Shown one piece after another: positions 1-6,313 of a stretch of 9,204 bases of DNA. Under the pieces are notes generated by a model that made no database searches, was not told the origin of the DNA, and worked only from the letters and a program-made list of their open reading frames with translations. The position numbers were made by a program, and so were the translations under genes. Position 1 is the first letter of the stretch, and the number at the start of each line of letters is the position of its first letter. This stretch comes from an uncultured Prevotella sp. (GTDB taxonomy: Bacteria; Bacteroidota; Bacteroidia; Bacteroidales; Bacteroidaceae): assembly GCA_900769275.1 (NCBI GenBank), contig CAAGGA010000049.1:1-9204 (forward strand). The letters run 5' to 3'.

Positions 1-1
1 G

Positions 2-55
2 GGCTACGTGACCGATGAGACTTACGATTTGTACCGAAAAGAAACCAAAAGATGA
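2..55 (+). CDS. C-terminal end of an upstream gene (partial)
   Basis: Of the three forward frames only this one stays open from the window edge; it ends in TGA at 53-55. It would encode the C-terminal peptide GYVTDETYDLYRKETKR. The mix of acidic and basic residues is plausible for a protein end, and a probable terminator follows at 91-120, which fits the end of a transcription unit. Seventeen codons are too few to name a family, and the open frame could be chance. Confidence 0.5.
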   Translation, partial: GYVTDETYDLYRKETKR

Positions 56-90
56 CAAAACGTCAAACCTACATAATTAACATTTTTGAC

Positions 91-120
91 GGTGGGAATT
101 AATAGAACCCACCTTTATTT
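91..120 (+). terminator. Probable Rho-independent terminator of the upstream gene
   Basis: GGTGGG (91-96) can pair with CCCACC (108-113) around an 11-nt A/T-rich loop, and the stem is followed by TTTATTT. It lies 36 nt past the TGA of the partial upstream gene. A second weak stem, CGTCAAA (61-67) with TTTGACG (85-91), abuts it and could stack on or compete with it. The stem is short, so this is a likely but not strong terminator. Confidence 0.55.
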
Positions 121-126
121 ACGGGT

Positions 127-171
127 TTAAGGTTGTACGGAAGTTACAATCAGCCTTAACAATCCTCCGTA
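127..171 (+). promoter_or_regulatory. Possible alternative hairpins in the xth leader
   Basis: TTAAGG-TTGT (127-136) can pair with ACAA (146-149) and CCTTAA (154-159), leaving a 4-nt bulge. TACGGA (136-141) can instead pair with TCCGTA (166-171). The two pairings cannot both form fully. No known riboswitch motif is recognised and no TAnnTTTG promoter box was found between 56 and 218, so a regulatory role is speculative. Confidence 0.2.
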
Positions 172-214
172 AAACCGCATAACCGTAAAACCACATAACC
201 GTAAAACCACAACC
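169..214 (+). repeat. A/C-rich 16-nt tandem repeat just upstream of xth
   Basis: The unit GTAAAACCRCATAACC occurs at 169-184 and 185-200, followed by a shortened third copy at 201-214. Each unit is itself two related 8-mers (GTAAAACC and RCATAACC). The tract is almost free of G and ends 4 nt before the xth ATG, so it forms the ribosome landing region. It resembles the 8-nt A/C-rich tracts before aroA, porW and tsaE in composition and period but differs in sequence. Confidence 0.85.
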
Positions 215-218
215 AACC

Positions 219-1001
219 ATGCGCTTCATATCCTGGAACGTCAACGGTCTGAGAGCCTGTGCAGGCAAAGACGGAGAAAAGACAGAAGAGGGAATCATTG
301 GATTCAAGACCGCTTTCAACGCACTGGATGCCGACTTCTTCTGCCTGCAAGAGACAAAAATGCAGGAAGGACAGCTTGACATCGCCTTCCCCGGATACCT
401 GTCATACTGGAACTATGCCGAAAAGAAAGGCTATTCAGGCACCGCCATCTTCACCAAGCACACCCCCCTGAACGTAACCTACGGACTGGGAGAAGAGGAA
501 GACGTGCACAACCACGAAGGGAGGGTAATAACCCTGGAGTACGACGACTTCTTCCTCGTCACGGTATATACCCCCAACTCACAGGACGGACTCCGCCGCC
601 TCGACTACAGGATGACATGGGAGGATGCTTTCAGGGAATACGTCCGCCGCCTCGACCGGAAGAAACCCGTCATCATCTGCGGTGACCTCAACGTGGCGCA
701 CGAAGAGATAGACCTGAAGAATCCAAAGACCAACCGCATGAATGCTGGTTTCACTGACGAGGAACGAGAGAAGTTCTCCCTGCTGCTGCAGTCTGGCTTC
801 ATCGACACCTTCCGCACGCTCTACCCCGACACCGTGACATATTCATGGTGGTCATACCGCTTCCAGGCAAGGAAAAAGAACGCCGGATGGCGCATCGACT
901 ATTTCGTGACCTCGGAACGCCTGCGCGAAAGCATCAAGGAGGCACGCATACATACCGACATCTACGGCTCCGACCACTGCCCCGTGGAACTCGTCATCTG
1001 A
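219..1001 (+). CDS. xth: Exodeoxyribonuclease III / AP endonuclease (ExoIII family)
   Basis: A Mg-dependent DNA repair nuclease of the exonuclease III/APE1 family, expected to cut 5' of abasic sites in base excision repair and to have 3'-phosphatase and 3'-exonuclease activity. The 260-residue length is normal for the family. Visible motifs are SWNVNGLRA from residue 5 (N7), LQETK (E45, metal ligand), VYTPNS (Y117), GDLNVAHEEIDLKNP (D156, N158), TYSWWSYR, GWRIDYF (D227) and GSDHCPV (D252, H253). All active-site residues known from APE1 have a counterpart. The ATG at 219 lies immediately before the conserved start of the fold, so the start is well fixed. There is no Shine-Dalgarno sequence; an A/C-rich tandem repeat precedes it. 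A strong terminator follows, so xth probably ends its own transcript. The lineage could call it xth, exoA or apn. Confidence 0.96.
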   Translation: MRFISWNVNGLRACAGKDGEKTEEGIIGFKTAFNALDADFFCLQETKMQEGQLDIAFPGYLSYWNYAEKKGYSGTAIFTKHTPLNVTYGLGEEEDVHNHEGRVITLEYDDFFLVTVYTPNSQDGLRRLDYRMTWEDAFREYVRRLDRKKPVIICGDLNVAHEEIDLKNPKTNRMNAGFTDEEREKFSLLLQSGFIDTFRTLYPDTVTYSWWSYRFQARKKNAGWRIDYFVTSERLRESIKEARIHTDIYGSDHCPVELVI

Positions 1002-1070
1002 GCAAGTCGGGAATAGGACAAAATTGACATCGGCATACTTTTATCACTACAGAGTATGGACAAAATGCAG

Positions 1071-1108
1071 ACAGCCGCAACAGGAGTAATCCCGTTGCGG
1101 CTGTTTTT
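1071..1108 (+). terminator. Rho-independent terminator after xth
   Basis: ACAGCCGCAAC (1071-1081) pairs perfectly with GTTGCGGCTGT (1094-1104). After one mismatch the inner GGA/TCC also pairs. A run of five T (1104-1108) follows on the plus strand. It lies 70 nt past the xth stop. On the minus strand the hairpin lies just beyond the tRNA-Pro 3' end but is followed only by a weak T stretch, so it may also serve the tRNA less efficiently. A weaker stem (1034-1041 with 1051-1058) precedes it. Confidence 0.88.
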
Positions 1109-1127
1109 GGAATAATAATAAAATCAG

Positions 1128-1201
1128 TCGGGGTGACCAGACTCGAACTGGCGACCACACGCCCCCCAGACGCGTACGCTAACCAACTGCGCCACACCCC
1201 G
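1128..1201 (-). tRNA. tRNA-Pro (anticodon GGG)
   Basis: Read on the minus strand, the 74-nt sequence folds into a full cloverleaf. The acceptor stem CGGGGTG/CACCCCG has 7 pairs, the D stem GCGC/GCGT carries one G-U pair, and the anticodon stem is CGCGT/GCGTG. The anticodon loop is CTGGGGG with GGG at 1167-1165, the variable loop is TGGTC, the T stem is GCCAG/CTGGT and the T loop is TTCGAGT. The discriminator is A. The C1-G72 pair and CGGGGTGTGGCGCAG opening are typical of bacterial proline tRNAs. CCA is not encoded; the next bases are CTG. It has its own upstream promoter and points against all flanking genes. Confidence 0.96.
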
Positions 1202-1229
1202 ATTTGGATGTTTTTTCTGAAATCGAATG

Positions 1230-1261
1230 CAAAGTTACATATATTTTTTGAATTTACCAAA
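1230..1261 (-). promoter_or_regulatory. Promoter of tRNA-Pro (Bacteroidota type)
   Basis: On the minus strand TTTG (1261-1258) is followed after 20 nt by TAACTTTG (1237-1230), an exact match to the Bacteroidota primary sigma consensus TTTG-N19-21-TAnnTTTG. Transcription would begin about 1220-1225, giving a leader of roughly 20 nt before the mature tRNA at 1201. Position, orientation and match all agree. Confidence 0.85.
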
Positions 1262-1320
1262 CAGGAAGTTATTTTTTTATTATTCTTATGCGAAAGTTCG
1301 TATATTTTACAAGAAAGTAG

Positions 1321-1328
1321 TATATTTG
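1321..1328 (+). promoter_or_regulatory. -7 box of the probable aroA promoter
   Basis: TATATTTG matches TAnnTTTG exactly and lies in an AT-rich stretch 140 nt upstream of the aroA start. The -33 region is only a partial match (GTTCG near 1297-1300). The predicted start of transcription, about 1334-1338, would place the whole inverted repeat 1339-1437 in the 5' untranslated leader. This promoter faces away from the tRNA-Pro promoter and may drive the five-gene run to the right. Confidence 0.6.
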
Positions 1329-1338
1329 CAAGTTATAT

Positions 1339-1437
1339 GGTTGTTTGGTTGGTTAGTTGTTTAGTTGTTTGGTTGACTGTGCCGCAAACGAGCCGAATGC
1401 AAACAACTAAACAACCAAACAACTAACCAAACAAACA
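1339..1437. repeat. Inverted repeat of 8-nt units in the aroA leader
   Basis: The left arm (1339-1375) is a G/T-rich array of GTTGTTTA/GTTGTTTG-type units. The right arm (1401-1437) is its A/C-rich complement. The perfect 15-bp core pairs 1356-1370 with 1401-1415, and a further imperfect stem extends outward. The loop is about 30 nt (1371-1400) and not repetitive. After the right arm, A-rich DNA with scattered C (1432-1468) runs straight to the aroA ATG. The same 15-bp core recurs at 2739-2753/2785-2799. There is no T run after the right arm, so it does not look like a terminator. Confidence 0.88.
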
Positions 1438-1468
1438 AAAACAAAAACAAAAAAACAAAAACAAAAAA

Positions 1469-2731
1469 ATGCAATATACCCTCAAAGCCCCGCAAGGCAT
1501 ACAAAGCATCATAGACCTTCCGGCATCGAAAAGCATCAGCAACCGTGCGCTTATCATCAATGCGCTTGCAGGCAACAGCCAAATGCCTGAGAATCTCAGC
1601 GTCTGTGACGACACCGACGTCATGGTGGCAGCACTCTGCGATATGCCCTACGAGATTGACATAAAGGCGGCAGGCACGGCAATGCGCTTTACCACGGCAT
1701 ACCTTGCCGTCACGCAAGGGGAGCACATCATTACCGGTACGGAACGGATGAAGCACCGCCCGATCGAAGTGCTTGTCAAAGCCTTGCGTCATCTCGGAGC
1801 CGACATAGAATATACAGGCGAGAAAGGATTCCCGCCACTGAAAATAAGAGGCCACAGACTCGCTGGCGGACGGCTGGAGATTTCCGGCAGCGTCTCCTCG
1901 CAATATATCTCCGCCCTGCTGATGATTGGTCCCGCAATGGAGAAAGGACTGCAGCTCCACCTCACGGGAAAGATTATCTCCCGACCATACATCGACCTCA
2001 CTATCTACATGATGAGAGAATTCGGAGCTGACGTTGACTGGACTGGCGAGGCTGACATCTGCGTCAAGGCAGTGCCGTACACGTCACGCCCGTTCTTCGT
2101 GGAGAATGACTGGAGCGCATCAAGCTATTGGTACGAGATAGCGGCACTCATGGGCGACAGATGCGACTGCAACATCTCCCTCACCAATCTCATGGATGGC
2201 TCACGGCAGGGAGACTCCGCCATAAAGTATATGTTCAGCGTGTTAGGCGTCAAGACCTCCTTTGCCTCAGCAAAAAAGCACAATCCCACGACGGTGACAC
2301 TGAAAGCACAGCCATGCACCCTACCCCACTTCAGCCTCGACCTTATCAACCAGCCCGACCTGGCACAGACCCTCGTGGTGAGCGCATGCCTGATGGACAT
2401 ACCGTTCCATTTCACGGGTTTGCAGACACTTCGCATCAAGGAGACCGACCGTATCGCTGCCCTGAAAACGGAGATGAGAAAACTGGGATACGTCCTCGAT
2501 GACTCCATCGAGGGAGAACTGAAATGGTACTGCAGACGATGCGAAGCCGACAAAGAGCCCGCTATCGACACCTACGAAGACCACCGCATGGCAATGGCTT
2601 TCGCCCCCGCCTGCATAAAATTCCCCGGTCTCCGCATCAACAATCCGGAAGTAGTAAGCAAGAGTTACCCGAATTACTGGGAAGACCTGCGAAAAGCCGG
2701 GTTTGAGATAACGACTTCAACTGTTGTTTAG
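1469..2731 (+). CDS. aroA: 3-phosphoshikimate 1-carboxyvinyltransferase (EPSP synthase)
   Basis: Transfers enolpyruvyl from phosphoenolpyruvate to shikimate-3-phosphate, the sixth step of the shikimate pathway, in the cytoplasm. At 420 residues it is close to the usual 420-450. Family motifs in order are LPASKSISNRAL (K21, S22, R26, substrate binding), AAGTAMRF (the usual NAGTAMRPL region, here without N and PL), RMKHRPI, SGSVSSQYISALLM, LDLINQPDLAQT (catalytic Asp region), LRIKETDRIAAL (catalytic Glu), DTYEDHRMAMAF and VVSKSYPNYWEDL. The variant AAGTAMRF looks lineage-typical rather than degenerate because all other motifs are intact. The start follows an A-rich run with no Shine-Dalgarno. 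The last codons, GTT GTT TAG, are the first unit of the next inverted repeat, so the repeat supplies the final two valines and the stop. It heads the five-gene run. Confidence 0.96.
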   Translation: MQYTLKAPQGIQSIIDLPASKSISNRALIINALAGNSQMPENLSVCDDTDVMVAALCDMPYEIDIKAAGTAMRFTTAYLAVTQGEHIITGTERMKHRPIEVLVKALRHLGADIEYTGEKGFPPLKIRGHRLAGGRLEISGSVSSQYISALLMIGPAMEKGLQLHLTGKIISRPYIDLTIYMMREFGADVDWTGEADICVKAVPYTSRPFFVENDWSASSYWYEIAALMGDRCDCNISLTNLMDGSRQGDSAIKYMFSVLGVKTSFASAKKHNPTTVTLKAQPCTLPHFSLDLINQPDLAQTLVVSACLMDIPFHFTGLQTLRIKETDRIAALKTEMRKLGYVLDDSIEGELKWYCRRCEADKEPAIDTYEDHRMAMAFAPACIKFPGLRINNPEVVSKSYPNYWEDLRKAGFEITTSTVV

Positions 2732-2831
2732 TTGCTTGGTTGTTTAGTTGTTTGGTTGATAGCATCCGACTCTATTGCCAAGACAAACAACTAAACAACT
2801 AAACAACAAAACAACTAAACAACAAAACAAA
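2723..2831. repeat. Inverted repeat of 8-nt units between aroA and porW
   Basis: The left arm consists of exact 8-nt units from 2723: GTTGTTTA, GTTGCTTG, GTTGTTTA, GTTGTTTG, then a partial. The right arm consists of units CAAACAAC, TAAACAAC, TAAACAAC, AAAACAAC, TAAACAAC, AAAACAAA (2784-2831), ending 5 nt before the porW ATG. Bases 2723-2753 can pair with 2785-2815 with two mismatches and one G-U; the inner 15 bp are perfect. The loop is 31 nt and not repetitive. The repeat begins inside the aroA coding sequence. A 21-bp stretch of the left arm (2739-2759) is identical to 1356-1376. Confidence 0.9.
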
Positions 2832-2836
2832 CAATA

Positions 2837-5800
2837 ATGCGCCGACTGCCCGCCATAATATCCGTCCTCCTGACCGCCATTGCCGCAATGACGGTGATTG
2901 CCTCATGCTCTACGCAAAAGAACAATGCGCAGACAAGGTGGTGGCATGCCTTCACCGCAAAGTACAATACATATTATAATGGTACCCTCGCCTATATCGA
3001 TGGCTCCCTGGAAAAAGAGAAAAGCAACAAGGACAACTTCACCGAGATGATACCTCTCTACACCGTAGCCAACAAGAACAGCAGGGAGACAGGCAAGGGA
3101 AACTTCGACAAGGCGATAGAAAAATGCCAGAAGACCATCAGGCAGCACAGCATCAACAAACGCCCCGAATGGACAAAGAAGCGCAAGAAGACCGAACGTG
3201 ACATAGAATGGCTGAACAGGAAAGAGTACAACCCCTTCCTCTGGAAAGCATGGATGCTCATGGGACGCTCACAGTTCCACAAGGGAACTTTCGACGAAGC
3301 CGCCTCCACATTCGCATATATGGCGCGTCTCTTCCGCACGCAGCCCGCCATCTACGGCAAGGCGCAGGCATGGTTGGCGAAATGCTACATCGAGCAGGGA
3401 TGGCTCTATGATGCCGAGGACATCATACGCAACATGAGCCGCGACTCCATCGACTGGCATGCACGGAAAGAATGGGACTACACACTCGCCGACTACTACC
3501 TGCATACGGGCGAACTGGACAAGGCGGCACAGTACCTGCGCAAGGTGGTAAAGCACGAAATGCGCTCAAAACAGCGTGCAAGGGAATACTACCTCCTCGG
3601 TCAGGTGGAAGCCGCACTGGGGCACAACGCACAGGCCTACAAGGCTTTCCGCAAAGTGCTGAGACAGAATCCGCCATACGAAACAGCATTCAATGCACGC
3701 ATATCCATGACGGAAGTGCTTGCCGGCGACGGACAGGGCAGGAAGATGATAGGCAGACTCAGGCGCATGGCGCGCAACGACAACAACAAGGACTACCTCG
3801 ACCAGATATACTATGCCATCGGCAACATCTACCTCTCGCAGAAAGACACGGCTAACGCCATCGCCTCTTACGAGAAAGGCAACGAAAAAGCAACGCGTTC
3901 GGGAGCTGAGAAAGGTGTGCTGTTACTGCACCTCGGTGACCTCTACTGGCAGAAAAACAAGTTCGCAGATGCCCGACGCTGCTACGGAGAGGCGATAGGA
4001 CTCCTCGACAAGGAACGGGAAGGCTACGAGGAACTAGCAGAACGCAGCAGGATACTCGACGACCTGGTGCCATACACCGATGCCGTATATCTACAGGACT
4101 CGCTGCAAAGCCTTGCCCAAATGTCGGAAAAAGAACGCAACGCCGCCATCGACAGGGTAATAGAAGCCCTGAAGAAGAAAGAAAAGGAAGAGAAAGACCG
4201 CGAAGCAGAGGAATATGCCACAAAGCAGCAGGCAAGGAACAACACCGGCATGAAGCAGCAGAATTCCCCCCGGCAGCCTGCGGCAGGCAGCAAATCTACC
4301 GCCTGGTACTTCTACAACGCATCGACCGTGCAGCAAGGCAAGCAGATGTTTGAGCGGAAATGGGGAAAACGTGACAATGCCGATGACTGGCAACGCTCCA
4401 ACAAGACCGTGGTAACCTCTCCCGAAGAGGACACGGCAGAGACGGACGAAGAGACGACAGAACCTGCCGATTCCATCAGCATGGCAGAAGAGACGGAGAG
4501 CGATGGAAAGGAAATCAATGACTCTCTGGCTAATGACCCGCACAACAGGGAGTACTACCTTGCACAGATTCCGTTCACCGCAGAACAGAAAGAGGCAAGC
4601 GACGCCATCATAAAGGACGGACTTTTCAACTCCGCAATTATCTTCAAGGACCGCCTTGACAACCTCGCACTCAGCGAGAAGGCTTTCATGCGCCTCATCA
4701 ACGACTATCCGGAGTTCGAGCCCATCGACGAAGTGTATTACCATCTCTTCCTCCTCTATTCACGCAAGGGGGATGAAGAGCGGGCACAAAGCTACATAGA
4801 AAACCTCAAGTCCCGATGCCCGGACTCCAAATGGACGGCAATGCTCACCGACCCCTACTTTGAGGAAAACGCCAGGTTCGGAGAACATATCGAGGATTCC
4901 CTGTATGCTGCCGCATACGATGCTTTCCTTGCAGGTGACTACGAAAAGGTGAAAACCAACACGGCAGTGTCCGACAACCGTTTCCCGACAGGGGCTAACC
5001 GTGACAAATTCCTGCTTGTCAGCGGTCTGAGTCTCCTCAACGAGGGAGATGCCGAGGGATGCCTGACGAGACTGAAACTATTGGTCAAGGACTTCCCGAC
5101 AGGAAAACCGAGCGAGATAGCCGGAATGATAATCAACGGTGTCAATGCCGGAAAGAGACTGAACGGAGCACACTACTCCATGACAGACGTGTGGAACCGG
5201 CGTAATGCCGTCATGGCAGACAGCGACAGCATAGCCGCCAGAGAACTGTCACTGGAACGTGACGTGCCATTCACGTTCATGCTGGTCTATGAACCCGACT
5301 CCATAGACAGCAACAGGCTGCTGTTCCTCTTGGCAAAGCACAACTTCACGAACTTCATAGTCCGTAGTTTCGAGATGGAGATAACGGCAGACAAAGGGCT
5401 TCAGCGCATGAACGTGACAGGATTCAGGACGCACGACGAAGCACGGCTCTATGCAAGGGTGCTCTACCAGAATGATGCCATCAGGGAAGTGGCTGCAAAA
5501 TGCCGACCCATAATCATCGCCGACGAGAACATACCGCTCCTCGGAGAGGCATACAGCTACAACGATTACGACTCATTTTACGTGGCTCACTTCCAGTCAC
5601 TTGAGATAAAAGACGAGTATATGCTTTACGAGCCGGATGCCGCACGCACGCAAAAGGTGCAGAAAGAGCCGGCTCCAGCCCTCCCGTCAGAGAGCGTTGC
5701 ACCGAAAGGTGTAGCCCCCGTAGAGGTCAAGACAGAAGACAAGGAGACTCTGGACGACACCGACAACGAGGACAGTCCTGCCCAAAACGACTCATACGAC

Positions 5801-6202
5801 ATCCCCGATGAAGAACAGCCTGTCTCTGACACTGAAACAGAAACCATAGTGCCGACAGAGGAAGAAAAGGTCACCTCCGAGGAAACGCTCATCCCCGTCG
5901 AAGAAAAGCAGGAGAATACCTCCGAGGAAACGCTCGTCCCCGTCGAAGAAAAGCAGGAGAATACCTCCGAGACAGAAGACTTCACCATAGAAGAAGATAA
6001 CGACAAGCCGACCGAAGACGAAGAAACCATCATCACCAGCGACGAATCGGAAGATACGGAGACCACGGGGGAAGACGGGATAATATTCACGGAGGACGCT
6101 GACAGGGAAACCGCAACCGACGAGAATGAAATCATTCTGGAGGACGACAGGAAAGACTCACAGGAGATAGAGGACGAATATTACGAACTTGACGGCTTCT
6201 GA
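2837..6202 (+). CDS. porW: T9SS-associated TPR lipoprotein, PorW/SprE family
   Basis: Probable T9SS lipoprotein of the PorW/SprE family, needed for secretion (and gliding in relatives that glide). The N-terminus is a lipoprotein signal: MRR, a hydrophobic stretch, then lipobox IASC with C24. Residues about 135-420 contain TPR-like helices (for example WKAWMLMGRSQFHKGTFDEA). About 428-470 is Lys/Glu-rich and probably coiled-coil. WYFYNASTVQQGKQMFERKWG (from 490) and the block starting YYLAQIPFTAEQKEASDAII resemble hallmark SprE/PorW segments. About 565-810 holds more TPR-like repeats, and about 810-920 a compact SPOR-like C-terminal domain. Residues about 938-1121 form a very acidic Thr/Glu/Asp-rich tail containing a 15-residue duplication. 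At 1121 residues it is longer than the SprE and PorW proteins I recall, mostly because of this tail. The next gene is porX, a T9SS regulator. The family call rests on recalled motifs, not a search. Confidence 0.85.
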   Translation: MRRLPAIISVLLTAIAAMTVIASCSTQKNNAQTRWWHAFTAKYNTYYNGTLAYIDGSLEKEKSNKDNFTEMIPLYTVANKNSRETGKGNFDKAIEKCQKTIRQHSINKRPEWTKKRKKTERDIEWLNRKEYNPFLWKAWMLMGRSQFHKGTFDEAASTFAYMARLFRTQPAIYGKAQAWLAKCYIEQGWLYDAEDIIRNMSRDSIDWHARKEWDYTLADYYLHTGELDKAAQYLRKVVKHEMRSKQRAREYYLLGQVEAALGHNAQAYKAFRKVLRQNPPYETAFNARISMTEVLAGDGQGRKMIGRLRRMARNDNNKDYLDQIYYAIGNIYLSQKDTANAIASYEKGNEKATRSGAEKGVLLLHLGDLYWQKNKFADARRCYGEAIGLLDKEREGYEELAERSRILDDLVPYTDAVYLQDSLQSLAQMSEKERNAAIDRVIEALKKKEKEEKDREAEEYATKQQARNNTGMKQQNSPRQPAAGSKSTAWYFYNASTVQQGKQMFERKWGKRDNADDWQRSNKTVVTSPEEDTAETDEETTEPADSISMAEETESDGKEINDSLANDPHNREYYLAQIPFTAEQKEASDAIIKDGLFNSAIIFKDRLDNLALSEKAFMRLINDYPEFEPIDEVYYHLFLLYSRKGDEERAQSYIENLKSRCPDSKWTAMLTDPYFEENARFGEHIEDSLYAAAYDAFLAGDYEKVKTNTAVSDNRFPTGANRDKFLLVSGLSLLNEGDAEGCLTRLKLLVKDFPTGKPSEIAGMIINGVNAGKRLNGAHYSMTDVWNRRNAVMADSDSIAARELSLERDVPFTFMLVYEPDSIDSNRLLFLLAKHNFTNFIVRSFEMEITADKGLQRMNVTGFRTHDEARLYARVLYQNDAIREVAAKCRPIIIADENIPLLGEAYSYNDYDSFYVAHFQSLEIKDEYMLYEPDAARTQKVQKEPAPALPSESVAPKGVAPVEVKTEDKETLDDTDNEDSPAQNDSYDIPDEEQPVSDTETETIVPTEEEKVTSEETLIPVEEKQENTSEETLVPVEEKQENTSETEDFTIEEDNDKPTEDEETIITSDESEDTETTGEDGIIFTEDADRETATDENEIILEDDRKDSQEIEDEYYELDGF
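5873..5971 (+). repeat. 45-bp in-frame tandem duplication in the porW tail
   Basis: Copies at 5873-5917 and 5918-5962 differ at one base (A5891 versus G5936, Ile to Val), followed by a 9-base third start (5963-5971). Each encodes the 15-residue unit TSEETL(I/V)PVEEKQEN. The near-identity at DNA level points to a recent duplication in a low-complexity, surface-like acidic tail. Confidence 0.95.
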
Positions 6203-6313
6203 TATCTGCCTCCCACGACCGCTAAAACCGAAAGGCTGACGGCAGCGTCTGAGAGATGCCATACAAGCCGACCGCCAAGAACCTGAATTCATCATAATGC
6301 ACACCTACCTATT

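Noticed and set aside
994..1260. 88-residue minus-strand frame across the tRNA
   Set aside because: It runs through the tRNA-Pro gene and a terminator hairpin, so it cannot be a normal protein gene.
1361..1960. 199-residue minus-strand open frame
   Set aside because: It lies opposite aroA and starts inside it, has low-complexity Phe/Leu sequence from the A/C repeats, and no recognisable motif; aroA is certain.
2723..2815. Rho-independent terminator between aroA and porW
   Set aside because: The stem is long, but the right arm is A/C-rich and is followed by A-rich DNA rather than a T run.
4091..4744. 217-residue minus-strand frame within porW
   Set aside because: Antisense to a well-supported gene, with no motif and no start context; its hydrophobic end mirrors Lys/Glu codons on the plus strand.
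5626..6135. 169-residue Ser/Val-rich minus-strand frame
   Set aside because: It is the complement of the Glu/Asp-rich tail codons of porW; the composition is explained by that.
6203..6313. Terminator or promoter between porW and porX
   Set aside because: Only very short stems (for example GCTG/CAGC) and no T run or TAnnTTTG box were seen.
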